From the NCBI RefSeq assembly GCF_025770785.1, contig NZ_JANZLA010000009.1:62001-126000 (forward strand): a DNA stretch of 64,000 nucleotides, written 5' to 3'. Below are positions 44,011 through 51,868 of this stretch, piece after piece. How positions within the stretch are numbered: position 1 is the first letter of the stretch; each line of letters opens with the position of its first letter. This stretch comes from Cellulomonas sp. SG140. GTDB taxonomy: Bacteria; Actinomycetota; Actinomycetes; Actinomycetales; Cellulomonadaceae. The notes under the pieces were generated by a model, which was not told the DNA's origin, ran no database searches, and saw nothing but the letters and a program-made list of their open reading frames with translations. The position numbers and the translations under genes were made by a program.

Positions 44011-45548
44011 GCCGCTCCCTCCCGGCCCTGGTGGGCGATGAAGTCGATCAGTCCGTCGACGTCGGTCTCGCTCGAGGCCAGCTCGCCGATCTTGCGGTGC
44101 TCGCGCATCACGACGATCCGTTGCGACAGGCGCAGCACCTCCTCGAGCTCCGAGGAGATGAACACGACGGACAGCCCCTGCTCGGACAGCTCGGCGACCT
44201 TGCTCTGGATGTCCGCCTTGGCGCCGACGTCGATGCCGCGCGTCGGCTCGTCGAGGATCAGCAGCGCCGGTGCGGTGGCGAGCCACCGGGCCAGCAGCAC
44301 CTTCTGCTGGTTGCCGCCCGAGAGGTTGCGGATGAGCATGTGCGGGTTCGCGGGCCGGATGCCGAGAGCAGCGATGTACTCGGACACCAGCGCATCCTGC
44401 TCGGACCTGCGCACCTTGCGCCATCCCCTGCGCGCCTGGATGCCCAGCACGATGTTCTCCGCGACGGTCAGGTCGCCCAGGATGCCCTCGGCGCGACGGT
44501 CCTCGGGCGAGTAGGCGATGCCGTGGTCGATCCCGCGCCGCGGCGTGTTCAGCCTGACGGCCTTGCCGGCGACCTCGATCTGGCCCTGGTCGGCGTGGTC
44601 CGCACCTGCCAGCACCCGCGCGAGCTCCGTGCGGCCGGACCCGAGCAGGCCGGCGATGCCCACGACCTCCCCGGGGTAGACGTCGACGTCCACGGGCTCG
44701 ATGAGGCCCTTGCGGCCGGCCCCCTTCATGCGGACCACCGGGGTGCCGGACCTGTCGACCGGCCGGTCGGACGCGCCCGAGAGGGCGGCGAGGTCCTCGA
44801 GCTCGCGGCCCAGCATCAGGGAGACGAGACGGCCGGGCGACAGCTGGTCGATCGGGTAGTCGCCGACGAGCCGGCCGTTGCGCAGCACCGTGCACCGGTC
44901 CGAGATCTCGAACACCTGGTCGAGGAAGTGCGTGACGAACAGGACGGCGACACCGCGCGACCGCAGGTCGCGCATCACGGCGAACAGCTGCTGGACCTCC
45001 CCGCGGTCGAGGCTGGACGTCGGCTCGTCGAGCACCAGCACCTTCGCCTCGGTCACCATGGCGCGGCTGATCGCGACGAGCTGCTGGACGGCGATCGAGT
45101 GGCTCCCCAGCGCGGTGCGCGTGTCGAGCCTCAGGCCGAGGTTCTGCAGGTGGCCGGCCGCTTCCCGGTGGGTCGCGCGCCAGTCGATCCGTCCGGCGCG
45201 GCGCACCTCGTGGCCGAGCATGACGTTCTCGCCGACCGACAGGTTCGCGCAGAGGTTGACCTCCTGGTACACCGTCGACACGCCGGCCGCCTGCGCATCG
45301 GCGGTGCCGTGGAACACGCGCTGCTCACCGGCGACGGCGATGCTGCCGGCGTCGACCGCGTACTCCCCGGTGAGGGCCTTGATCAGCGTCGACTTGCCGG
45401 CGCCGTTCTCGCCCATCAGCGCGTGGATCTCCCCGCCGCGCAGCGTGAGGTCGACGTCGTCCAGGGCCTTGACCCCGGGGAACTGGATGGTGATGCCGCG
45501 CATCGCGACGAGCGCGTCGCTCGTCGTCTCCTCGTCGGTGAGGGACAT
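44007..45548 (-). CDS. Sugar ABC transporter ATPase (YtfR-like)
   Basis: 513 aa, two ATPase halves. Walker A GENGAGKST (about 45), VSTVYQEVNLCANLSVGENV, Walker B VLVLDEPTSSLD; second half GLLGSGRTELAR, signature LSGGNQQKVLLARWL (about 400) and LLILDEPTRGID. It is the ATPase in the normal ytfQRT order after the binding protein. ATG at 45548 is used because AAGGA lies before it; a GTG at 45563 would add five residues. A closely similar ATPase is encoded later in the same operon. Confidence 0.9.
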   Translation of the reverse strand: MSLTDEETTSDALVAMRGITIQFPGVKALDDVDLTLRGGEIHALMGENGAGKSTLIKALTGEYAVDAGSIAVAGEQRVFHGTADAQAAGVSTVYQEVNLCANLSVGENVMLGHEVRRAGRIDWRATHREAAGHLQNLGLRLDTRTALGSHSIAVQQLVAISRAMVTEAKVLVLDEPTSSLDRGEVQQLFAVMRDLRSRGVAVLFVTHFLDQVFEISDRCTVLRNGRLVGDYPIDQLSPGRLVSLMLGRELEDLAALSGASDRPVDRSGTPVVRMKGAGRKGLIEPVDVDVYPGEVVGIAGLLGSGRTELARVLAGADHADQGQIEVAGKAVRLNTPRRGIDHGIAYSPEDRRAEGILGDLTVAENIVLGIQARRGWRKVRRSEQDALVSEYIAALGIRPANPHMLIRNLSGGNQQKVLLARWLATAPALLILDEPTRGIDVGAKADIQSKVAELSEQGLSVVFISSELEEVLRLSQRIVVMREHRKIGELASSETDVDGLIDFIAHQGREGAA

Positions 45549-45624
45549 CGGGGCTTCCTTCACGGTGGGCCGGGGCGGGGGCCGGTACGAGACCGACCCC
45601 CGCCCGTCGACGGTGCCTGGCGGG

Positions 45625-46623
45625 TCAGTACTTGCGGCTGGGCAGCGCCGTCTTGGCCTGGTCCTGCGTGAAGGACTGGTCCGTGGCGACCTGCGACTTG
45701 GGCACCGACTGACCGGCGACCACCTTCTTGACCAGGTCGGACACCTGCGGGCCGAGCAGCGGGTTGCACTCGACGACGTAGTTGAACTTCCCGTCGGCGA
45801 GCGCCTGCAGGCCGTCGTGCGTGGCGTCGATCGTCACGATCTTGATGTCCTTGCCGGGGGTCAGACCGGCTGCGGTGATCGCGTCGAGCGCGCCCAGACC
45901 CATGTCGTCGTTCTGGGCGAACAGCATCTGGATCTTGTTGCCGTACTTCTGCAGGAAGCCCTCCATCACGGTCTTGCCGTCGGCCCGCGTGAAGTTGCCG
46001 GTCTGCGAGGCGAGGGTGGTGATGGGAGCACCGGCCGAGCCGGCCGTGAAGCCGGTCGCACGGTCGAGCGCCGGGGCCGAGCCGGTGGTGCCCTCGAGCA
46101 CCACCATGTTGGTCGGGCTGGTTGCCGTCTTCTTGGCCCACTCGCCGGCCGTCTGGCCCTCCTTCTTGAAGTCGTCGCCGACCCAGGCGGCGTACAGGCT
46201 CGGGTCCGACACGTTGATCGTCCGGTCCTCGAGGATCACCGGGATCTTGGCGGCCTTGGCCTCCTTGAGCACGTCGTCCCAGCCGTCCACCGTGATGGGT
46301 GCGATGACGATCGCGTCGACGCCCTGGTTGATGAAGCTGCGGACGGCCGCGATCTGGGCCTCCTGCTTGTTGTCCGCGGCGTTGAAGATCAGCTTGAAGC
46401 CGTTCGCCTCGGAGAACGCATCCTTCATCGACTGCGTGTTGGCGGCGCGCCACCCGGACTCCGAGCCCGTCTGCGCGAACCCGACCGTGATCACCTTGTG
46501 GGCGGCGCCCCCTCCACCGGCCGTGCTCGAGCCCGTCGAGCCCGAGGCAGAGCCCGAACATCCCGTCGTCGCCAGCGCGATGGCCCCTGCCAGCGCGAGC
46601 CCAGCGAGCAGCCTCTTCCTCAT
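45625..46623 (-). CDS. Sugar ABC transporter substrate-binding lipoprotein (YtfQ-like)
   Basis: 332 aa. Signal peptide with lipobox ATTGCSG (Cys about 22) and a Gly/Ser linker. The mature domain starts VITVGFAQTGSESGWRAANT, very like E. coli YtfQ, the galactofuranose-binding protein, with ADNKQEAQIAAVRSFINQGVD and FAQNDDMGLGALDAI later. It is held on the outer membrane surface and delivers sugar to the two permeases. ATG at 46623 has AAGGAGG eight bases before it, in the loop of a hairpin. Exact sugar uncertain. Confidence 0.92.
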   Translation of the reverse strand: MRKRLLAGLALAGAIALATTGCSGSASGSTGSSTAGGGGAAHKVITVGFAQTGSESGWRAANTQSMKDAFSEANGFKLIFNAADNKQEAQIAAVRSFINQGVDAIVIAPITVDGWDDVLKEAKAAKIPVILEDRTINVSDPSLYAAWVGDDFKKEGQTAGEWAKKTATSPTNMVVLEGTTGSAPALDRATGFTAGSAGAPITTLASQTGNFTRADGKTVMEGFLQKYGNKIQMLFAQNDDMGLGALDAITAAGLTPGKDIKIVTIDATHDGLQALADGKFNYVVECNPLLGPQVSDLVKKVVAGQSVPKSQVATDQSFTQDQAKTALPSRKY

Positions 46624-46624
46624 C

Positions 46625-46646
46625 CTCAAAACCTCCTTGTTTTGAG
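46625..46646 (-). promoter_or_regulatory. Hairpin presenting the ribosome site of the sugar operon
   Basis: On the minus strand CTCAAAAC and GTTTTGAG pair perfectly (8 bp) around AAGGAG, so the Shine-Dalgarno lies in the loop, and the ATG follows two bases after the stem. The A/T-rich stem is unusual in this genome. It may expose or tune ribosome access. Confidence 0.65.
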
Positions 46647-46731
46647 CCCGGACACGTCCGGACTGAGCCGGAAACCTGCTGAGCCAGGTCCGTGGGCGCG
46701 ACGTTAACCTTCACATCGGACATCGGGGAAG

Positions 46732-46749
46732 ATTGTGAGCGGTAACAAT
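46732..46749. promoter_or_regulatory. LacI-type operator upstream of the sugar operon
   Basis: ATTGTGAGCGGTAACAAT is an imperfect palindrome (14 of 18 positions symmetrical). Apart from one missing base it equals the core of the E. coli lac O1 operator. It is 109 bp before the start of the binding-protein gene, and the operon's own LacI-family protein is the obvious ligand. The rest of the gap 46647-46903 holds only the leader and promoter region. Confidence 0.7.
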
Positions 46750-46903
46750 TGGGTAACGTGCCTGCTCACCAGCGGCGATGGCCTGGCTGCGGACCTCCCC
46801 AGTGGCGCCTGGTGTGATCCTTCACATTCCGGTTCCAGGGCGTGAGCAGCGGCTTCGTCGCCGCGACGGGGCGAAGGCCCGGACTCGTGGTCCAGGCAGG
46901 GCG

Positions 46904-47863
46904 TCAGGCGTCGAGCAGCGCGAGCACCGGGCGGAGCGCCTCGATCGAGCCGGCGGTGATCGGGTCGAGCACCAGCTGCACCTCGGTGATGCCGGCGTCG
47001 GCGTAGGCGCGCAGCCCCGCGGCCAGCTCCTCGGGCGAGCCCGTGAGCGGGCGCACCTGCTGGGAGTCCGAGGTGTCCCCCATCGTCCGGCCGACGCCGC
47101 CCGGCAGCTGGACGAGCACGGCGACGGTCCGCGCGACCTCGTCGGACTCCCGTCCGGCCGCCCGCAGCGCCGCTGCCAGGGGCCGCGCCGCGGCGGCGGC
47201 CCCGTCCGGCGTGTTACCCGTGTCGGCGTACCAGGCGTTCCACGAGTCGACGTGCGGCGCCGTGGCAGCCAGCATCCGCGGCCCGATCGAGCCGATCATC
47301 AGCGCGGGGCCGCCCGGCGTCGGGCCGCGGGGCACCAGCTCGCAGTCGCGTGCCGACCAGTACTGCCCGACGAAGTCCACGGAGCCGTCGCGCAGCAGGG
47401 ACCGGATGATGGTGAACGCCTCCTCGAACCGCGCGATGCGGTGGTCGAAGGGCAGCCCGAACGCCGCGAACTCGACGGGGTTCCACCCCGCGCCCAGGCC
47501 GAGGACGAAGCGGCCGCCGCTGATCTCGTCGAGCGTCGCCGCCTGCTTGGCCAGCACCGCCGGGTTGCGGAAGGCCGTGCACGCCACCAGCGGGCCGAGG
47601 GTCACCCGCGACGTCGAGGCCGCGAGCGCGGCCAGCAACGAGCCGGCCTCCCACGGGCCGCGGGTGGAGCCGTCGGCGAAGCGGTAGAGCAGGTGGTCGC
47701 CGACCCACACCGAGTCGAGGCCGACGTCCTCCACGCGGCGGGCCAGGTCCAGCAGCTCCGGCCAGCGGACGTCCCGCTCGACCTCCGGCAGCTGGACGCC
47801 GACCCGGAGCGGGCGACGGGAGGACGCGCTGGAACGGCGGGGATGGCGCGGCTCGTCGGGCAT
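46904..47863 (-). CDS. LLM-class flavin/F420-dependent oxidoreductase
   Basis: 319 aa luciferase-like monooxygenase fold: VGVQLPEVERDV at strand 1, DSVWVGDHLLYRF, TSRVTLGPLVACTAFRNPAVLAKQA (split), RFVLGLGAGWNPVEFAAFG. The sequence is of the actinobacterial F420 type; flavin or F420 cannot be told apart by eye. The first 17 residues are a basic Ser-rich tail; a later start is possible. It is a single gene between the divergent sugar operon region and a TehA-like gene on the other strand. Substrate unknown. Confidence 0.88.
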   Translation of the reverse strand: MPDEPRHPRRSSASSRRPLRVGVQLPEVERDVRWPELLDLARRVEDVGLDSVWVGDHLLYRFADGSTRGPWEAGSLLAALAASTSRVTLGPLVACTAFRNPAVLAKQAATLDEISGGRFVLGLGAGWNPVEFAAFGLPFDHRIARFEEAFTIIRSLLRDGSVDFVGQYWSARDCELVPRGPTPGGPALMIGSIGPRMLAATAPHVDSWNAWYADTGNTPDGAAAAARPLAAALRAAGRESDEVARTVAVLVQLPGGVGRTMGDTSDSQQVRPLTGSPEELAAGLRAYADAGITEVQLVLDPITAGSIEALRPVLALLDA

Positions 47864-48090
47864 GTGCCGACGGTAGCTGCGCGCCCCGACCTGGGCCGGA
47901 CGGGCGGAGGACGGGACGCATCCCGGCGCCGGGTCGGGCCGGGCCGCGGTCGGCCTGTGAGGAGTTCCACATCGCCCCGGGGACCACCGGCCCGGAGGTG
48001 CCGGGGCAGCCCCCGGTTACCGTCGACGCCGGACCGTCACGGGCGACGCGCCCGACCGCCGCGACCCTCCGACCGACCAAGGACCACCCC

Positions 48091-49113
48091 GTGCGCACGC
48101 TCCAGCGCGTCCCCGTCAGCTTCTTCGGCATGGTGCTCGGCGTGTTCGGCCTGGGTAGCGCGTGGCGGTACGGCGCGAGCATCGGGCTGGTCCCGCACTG
48201 GGTCGGTGAGGTCGGCGTGCTCGCCGGCTGCGCCGTGTGGCTGGTGCTCACCCTGATCTACGCGTACCGCTGCGTGCGCGCGCGGGACGGCGTCGTCGCC
48301 GAGTGGCGCGACCCGGCGACGTTCTCGTTCATCAGCCTGCTGCCGGCGGGAGGCATCCTCGTCTCCGCCGGCCTGCACCCGTACGTGCCGGCGGTCGCGG
48401 CCGTGCTGCTGTGGCTGGGCATCGCCGGGCAGGTGGCGTTCGCCGCGATCCGGGTCGCGCCCCTGTGGACGGGCACGCAACCGCTCGAGGCGACGACGCC
48501 CGGGTTCTACCTGCCGTTGGTCGCGGCGAACTTCATCAGCGCGATCGGGCTCGGTGTCGCCGGTCACGATCAGCTCGGGTACCTGTTCCTCGGCGCCGGG
48601 CTGGTGTCCTGGTTGACGCTCGAGCCGATCATCACGCACCGGCTGCGCACCGGGACCGAGGTGGCCCCCCGGGCCCGCGGGGTTGTCGGGGTGCAGCTCG
48701 CACCGGCGTTCGTCGCCTGCTACGCGTACCTCTCGGTGAACGGCGGCCGGTTCGACACCGTCGCGCTGCTGCTGTTCGGGTACGGGCTGCTTCAGCTCGC
48801 GCTGATGCTGCGGCTGTGGCGCTGGGTGCTCGGCGCCGGCTTCGCACCGGGGCTGTGGGCGTTCTCGTTCGGGCTGGCCGCCATGGCCAACTCGGGGCTG
48901 CGCCTGGTGCACTCGCACCCGGAGCCGGCCGTGCTCGTCGTTGCCGTCGCGTCGGTCGGGCTCGCCACGACGCTGCTGCTCGCGCTGGTCGTCGGCACCA
49001 CGGTCCTCGCCGTGCGGGGACGCCTGGTGCCCGGACCGGTGCGTGAGGCCGACCCCGGCCGGACCAGCCCGGCACCGGCGACGGACGCCCTGGTCTCCGG
49101 CTCGATCCGCTGA
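48091..49113 (+). CDS. TDT/SLAC1-family anion channel (TehA-like)
   Basis: 340 aa with ten hydrophobic helices. VPVSFFGMVLGVFGLGSAWR starts helix 1 as in TehA, and the regular pattern of paired helices is visible to residue 315. TehA/SLAC1 proteins form trimeric, Phe-gated anion channels; family members also carry C4-dicarboxylates or confer tellurite tolerance. GTG at 48091 has AAGGA upstream and begins just before helix 1. Substrate unknown. The leader region 47864-48090 has no other gene. Confidence 0.85.
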   Translation: MRTLQRVPVSFFGMVLGVFGLGSAWRYGASIGLVPHWVGEVGVLAGCAVWLVLTLIYAYRCVRARDGVVAEWRDPATFSFISLLPAGGILVSAGLHPYVPAVAAVLLWLGIAGQVAFAAIRVAPLWTGTQPLEATTPGFYLPLVAANFISAIGLGVAGHDQLGYLFLGAGLVSWLTLEPIITHRLRTGTEVAPRARGVVGVQLAPAFVACYAYLSVNGGRFDTVALLLFGYGLLQLALMLRLWRWVLGAGFAPGLWAFSFGLAAMANSGLRLVHSHPEPAVLVVAVASVGLATTLLLALVVGTTVLAVRGRLVPGPVREADPGRTSPAPATDALVSGSIR

Positions 49114-49121
49114 CCGGCCGA

Positions 49122-49140
49122 GCCTGACCGCGGGTCAGGC
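49122..49140 (+). terminator. Short hairpin after the TehA-like gene
   Basis: GCCTGACC and GGTCAGGC form a perfect 8-bp stem with a 3-nt loop nine bases after the stop codon. There is no T-tract. Confidence 0.6.
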
Positions 49141-49235
49141 GGACCCGTGCGACCGCGGCCCCGAGGTGCGACGAGCCTCCCGGCGACGCAGCCGGCACTC
49201 GGGACGTCCAGCCGCGCGACGTACCCTGGCTGGCC

Positions 49236-49691
49236 GTGGCCACCTTCTCCTCCGTCCTGCGACAGCACGTGATCCAGACCCTCGCGGAGTACGACCAGCG
49301 CGGCGGTGCGGAGTTCCTCCGCCTCTACGGGTTCACGGCCCAGCCGGAGTACACGGTGGTCCACGAGGGGCTCAGCTACGACGCGCGCGCGGTGCTGGGC
49401 GTCGCGCACCGGCTGGCGACGGGTCGCCTGGCGCCTGCCGACGAGTTCCACGGCATGGACGCCGCCGTCGCCCTGCTCCGCAAGCGCGGGTTCGAGGTGC
49501 ACGAGCCGTTCTCGGCCTCGGCAGCGAGGGCGGCCGCCGCCCGGCCCGCCGCCCGCGCGCCGCGGGCCGTGAGGACGCCGTCGGTCCGCAGCGCACCGTC
49601 GCGGTCGGCCGTGGCCGACGAGGCGCCGGCGATCTGCCCGACGTGCTTCATGGCGCTGCCCGCCACCGGCATCTGCGACAACTGCGGCTGA
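49236..49691 (+). CDS. ScoMcrA-head-domain protein with C-terminal zinc ribbon
   Basis: 151 aa. Residues 5-90 (VIQTLAEYDQRGGAEFLRLYGF, YTVVHEGLSYDARAVLGVAH, DEFHGMDAAVALLRKRGFEV; split) resemble the N-terminal head of the ScoMcrA restriction endonuclease of Streptomyces. The SRA, sulfur-binding and HNH parts are missing. A long Ala/Arg/Pro linker leads to a zinc ribbon CPTCFMALPATGICDNCG (CxxC...CxxC) at the end. GTG at 49236. It is 25 bp before ybaK. It probably binds nucleic acid or a partner; no nuclease site. Confidence 0.65.
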   Translation: MATFSSVLRQHVIQTLAEYDQRGGAEFLRLYGFTAQPEYTVVHEGLSYDARAVLGVAHRLATGRLAPADEFHGMDAAVALLRKRGFEVHEPFSASAARAAAARPAARAPRAVRTPSVRSAPSRSAVADEAPAICPTCFMALPATGICDNCG

Positions 49692-49716
49692 GCCGCCCGA
49701 CGAGGAGCGACCCCCG

Positions 49717-50193
49717 ATGTCCCTGGACCGCGCCCGCGACCACCTCGCCCGGTACGGGCGCGCCGACGACGTGATCGTCACCGAGCACTCCAGCGCCACC
49801 GTCGAGCTCGCGGCGCAGGCGCTCGGGGTTGCCCCGCAGCGGATCGCCAAGACGCTCAGCTTCCGCGGGGCCGACCCCGACACGGCGATCCTCGTCGTGC
49901 TGGCCGGCGACGCACGCCTGGACAACGCCGGCTTCAAGCAGGCGTTCGGGCTGAAGGCGCGGATGCTGGGTGGGGACGAGGTCGAGCGGCTGACGGGCCA
50001 CGAGCCCGGCGGCGTGTGCCCGTTCGGCAACCCGGAGTCCGCCACCGTGTGGCTGGACACGTCCCTGCAGCGGTTCGACTCGGTGTTCCCCGCGTGCGGC
50101 GACGCCGCCTCGGCCATCGAGCTGACGTGCGACGAGCTGGAGACGGTCGCCCGGCCGGCGGGGTGGGTGACCGTCTCCCGACTGCCCGACTGA
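49717..50193 (+). CDS. YbaK/EbsC-family Cys-tRNA(Pro)-type deacylase
   Basis: 158 aa with the YbaK fold: VELAAQALGVAPQRIAKTLSFRG (split; conserved Lys in AKTL about 48), VVLAGDARLDNAGF, the GGVCPFGNPESATVWLD loop of the active site. These enzymes clear mischarged aminoacyl-tRNA. The subgroup with CPFG is usual in actinobacteria. ATG at 49717, normal length. Near the ScoMcrA-head gene on the same strand. Confidence 0.87.
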   Translation: MSLDRARDHLARYGRADDVIVTEHSSATVELAAQALGVAPQRIAKTLSFRGADPDTAILVVLAGDARLDNAGFKQAFGLKARMLGGDEVERLTGHEPGGVCPFGNPESATVWLDTSLQRFDSVFPACGDAASAIELTCDELETVARPAGWVTVSRLPD

Positions 50194-50248
50194 CCCCCCG
50201 CCAGTCTGCGGCGGGCCGGCTCCGGCTTGGGGCGGGCGGCGCTCCTGC

Positions 50249-51205
50249 TCAGTGCGTCGGCACCACCGCGGGCGCCTGCTCGATCGCGGCGTGCACGCAG
50301 GCGTCCCAGTCGAGCAGGTCCCGCGGCAGCAGCGCGCGGATCGGCACTGGGTCGCCCACGAGGTCGTCGGCCAGGTGGTCCAGGGCGGCCCGCAGACCCC
50401 CGCGCGGGTGTCCGCCGACGCGCTCGAGCAACGGTGCCACCAGGTGCAGCACGCCCAGCGGCAGCCCGATGACGTGCGGCGCCGGCCGGCCCAGCGCAGC
50501 CGCCGTCGCGGTGACCAGCTCGCGGTAGGTCGGGGCGTCGACGGTGCCGACGTCGAGCACCCGGCCGTACGTCGCCGGCTCGTCGAGCGCGTCCACCAGG
50601 TAGCCGACCAGGTCGTCGAGCGCGATCCACGACCAGCGCTGCCGTCCCGCACCGCGGATCGCGGCGACAGGGCGGCGGGCGGCCGTCAGCAGGTCGTCGA
50701 ACCCGGCCCCGCCCTTGCCGGCGACGAGCCCGGGCCGCAGCACCGTCACGTCGAGCCCGCTGCCGAGCAGCTGCCGCTCGACGGCCACCCGCGAGCGCAC
50801 CCAGGGGTTGGTCGCCTGCGCCCGGGCGTCGATCAGCCCGACGGTGAGCAGCCGGCGGGTGCCGGCGCGGCGGGCGGCCGCGACCAGCAGCTCGGTGGCT
50901 CGTCGTTCCGCGTCGGCGAAGTCCCCGGCGCCGTCGGGCTGCCGGGCGGTGACGGTCTGCACCAGCACGTAGACGGCGCGGGCCCCGGCGAGCAGGGCGT
51001 CGAGCGCGGCTTCGTCGTGCATGTCGCCGACGACGACGTCCAACCGCTCGCCCCCGGCACCGCCGAGCCGGGCGCGGGCCCGCGCCTCGTCGCGGACCAG
51101 CACGCGGACCGGCTCGGGACGACCGCCCTCCGCAGGGCCGGCTGCGCGCAGCTGACGGGTCAGGGCCGTACCGACGAACCCGGTTGATCCGATGACGGCG
51201 ATCAT
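50249..51205 (-). CDS. NAD(P)-binding NmrA/extended-SDR-type protein
   Basis: 318 aa. Rossmann motif MIAVIGSTGFVGTAL (about 6-15) and VVVGDMHDEAALDALLAG (about 60) are typical of the NmrA/atypical SDR group; LRPGLVAGKGGAGFDDLL and WSWIALDDLVGYLVDAL later. The YxxxK catalytic pair is not seen. It may reduce a small metabolite or act as redox-sensing regulator. It is divergent from the MarR gene with TGTCAC repeats in the 100-bp gap, so the MarR protein likely controls it. Confidence 0.85.
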   Translation of the reverse strand: MIAVIGSTGFVGTALTRQLRAAGPAEGGRPEPVRVLVRDEARARARLGGAGGERLDVVVGDMHDEAALDALLAGARAVYVLVQTVTARQPDGAGDFADAERRATELLVAAARRAGTRRLLTVGLIDARAQATNPWVRSRVAVERQLLGSGLDVTVLRPGLVAGKGGAGFDDLLTAARRPVAAIRGAGRQRWSWIALDDLVGYLVDALDEPATYGRVLDVGTVDAPTYRELVTATAAALGRPAPHVIGLPLGVLHLVAPLLERVGGHPRGGLRAALDHLADDLVGDPVPIRALLPRDLLDWDACVHAAIEQAPAVVPTH

Positions 51206-51229
51206 GGTTCCTCCTCCACATCGATGACG

Positions 51230-51290
51230 TGTCACCGAGTCTGCCTCGCCGTCCTGACCGGTGCAAGACATGTCACGCATGTTGTGTCAC
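51230..51290. promoter_or_regulatory. Repeated TGTCAC motifs in the SDR-MarR gap
   Basis: TGTCAC occurs at 51230, 51271 and 51285, the last two in the run ACATGTCACGC and TTGTGTCACCG just before the MarR start. A complementary GGTGAC stands at 51297-51302. Candidate operator for the MarR protein. Confidence 0.5.
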
Positions 51291-51305
51291 CGGTATGGTG
51301 ACCCC

Positions 51306-51767
51306 GTGGATCGCATCGAGGAGCTGCGCTACCTGGTGCTGGCCGCGCAGCGCGAGGGCAACCGGCGGCTCACCGAGGCCTTGCGTCCCCTGGGCGTCAC
51401 CCCGGCACAGTCCGAGGTGCTCACCGTGCTGGCCGGCAGCCACGAACCGTTGTCCGTCAAGGAGCTGGGCGCCCTGCTGGTGTGCGAGACGGGCAGCCCG
51501 AGCCGGCTCACCCGCACGGTGGTCGCCGCAGGCTGGGCGGAGCAGGTCCCCGACGAGGCCGACGGCCGCCTGACCCGGCTGCGCCTCACCCCGTCCGGCG
51601 CCGAGCTCGCGCGGCAGATCGCGCAGGTGGAGGCGGCTTTCCACGCACGGCTGCGGGCCGCGCTCCCGGACGACGAGACCGCCCACAGCACGATCACCGT
51701 GCTGCGCGCGCTCGTCGCCGACGGCCCCGCGGGCGCTGCGATCGAGCGCCGTCGCGCGCGCGTCTGA
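51306..51767 (+). CDS. MarR-family regulator
   Basis: 153 aa winged helix: VTPAQSEVLTVLAGSHEPLSV then ELGALLVCETGSPSRLTRTV as recognition region and wing DEADGRLTRLRLTPSG. A Cys in LLVCETG is placed where some MarR proteins sense oxidants. GTG at 51306 (VDRIEELRYL) begins the first helix. It likely represses the divergent SDR gene and itself. Confidence 0.87.
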   Translation: MDRIEELRYLVLAAQREGNRRLTEALRPLGVTPAQSEVLTVLAGSHEPLSVKELGALLVCETGSPSRLTRTVVAAGWAEQVPDEADGRLTRLRLTPSGAELARQIAQVEAAFHARLRAALPDDETAHSTITVLRALVADGPAGAAIERRRARV

Positions 51768-51868
51768 TCCGGCGGACCGTCCGCGTGCGCCGGTCCCGAC
51801 GGCGGGCCCGGAGCACGGCGCTAGCCTGCACCCCGGAGTGGTCAGGGTGGACGACGGGAGCGGGTTCG

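Noticed and set aside
41945..45548. Overlapping antisense genes across the sugar operon
   Set aside because: Open antisense frames follow from high GC; none shows family motifs or ribosome sites.
44007..45548. Assembly duplication explaining the two ATPases
   Set aside because: The two proteins differ throughout in sequence and lie on either side of two distinct permeases, so this is not a duplicated contig piece.
49236..49691. Part of a restriction or phosphorothioation defence island
   Set aside because: No dnd, pgl, methylase or nuclease genes lie near; only the head-like domain points that way.
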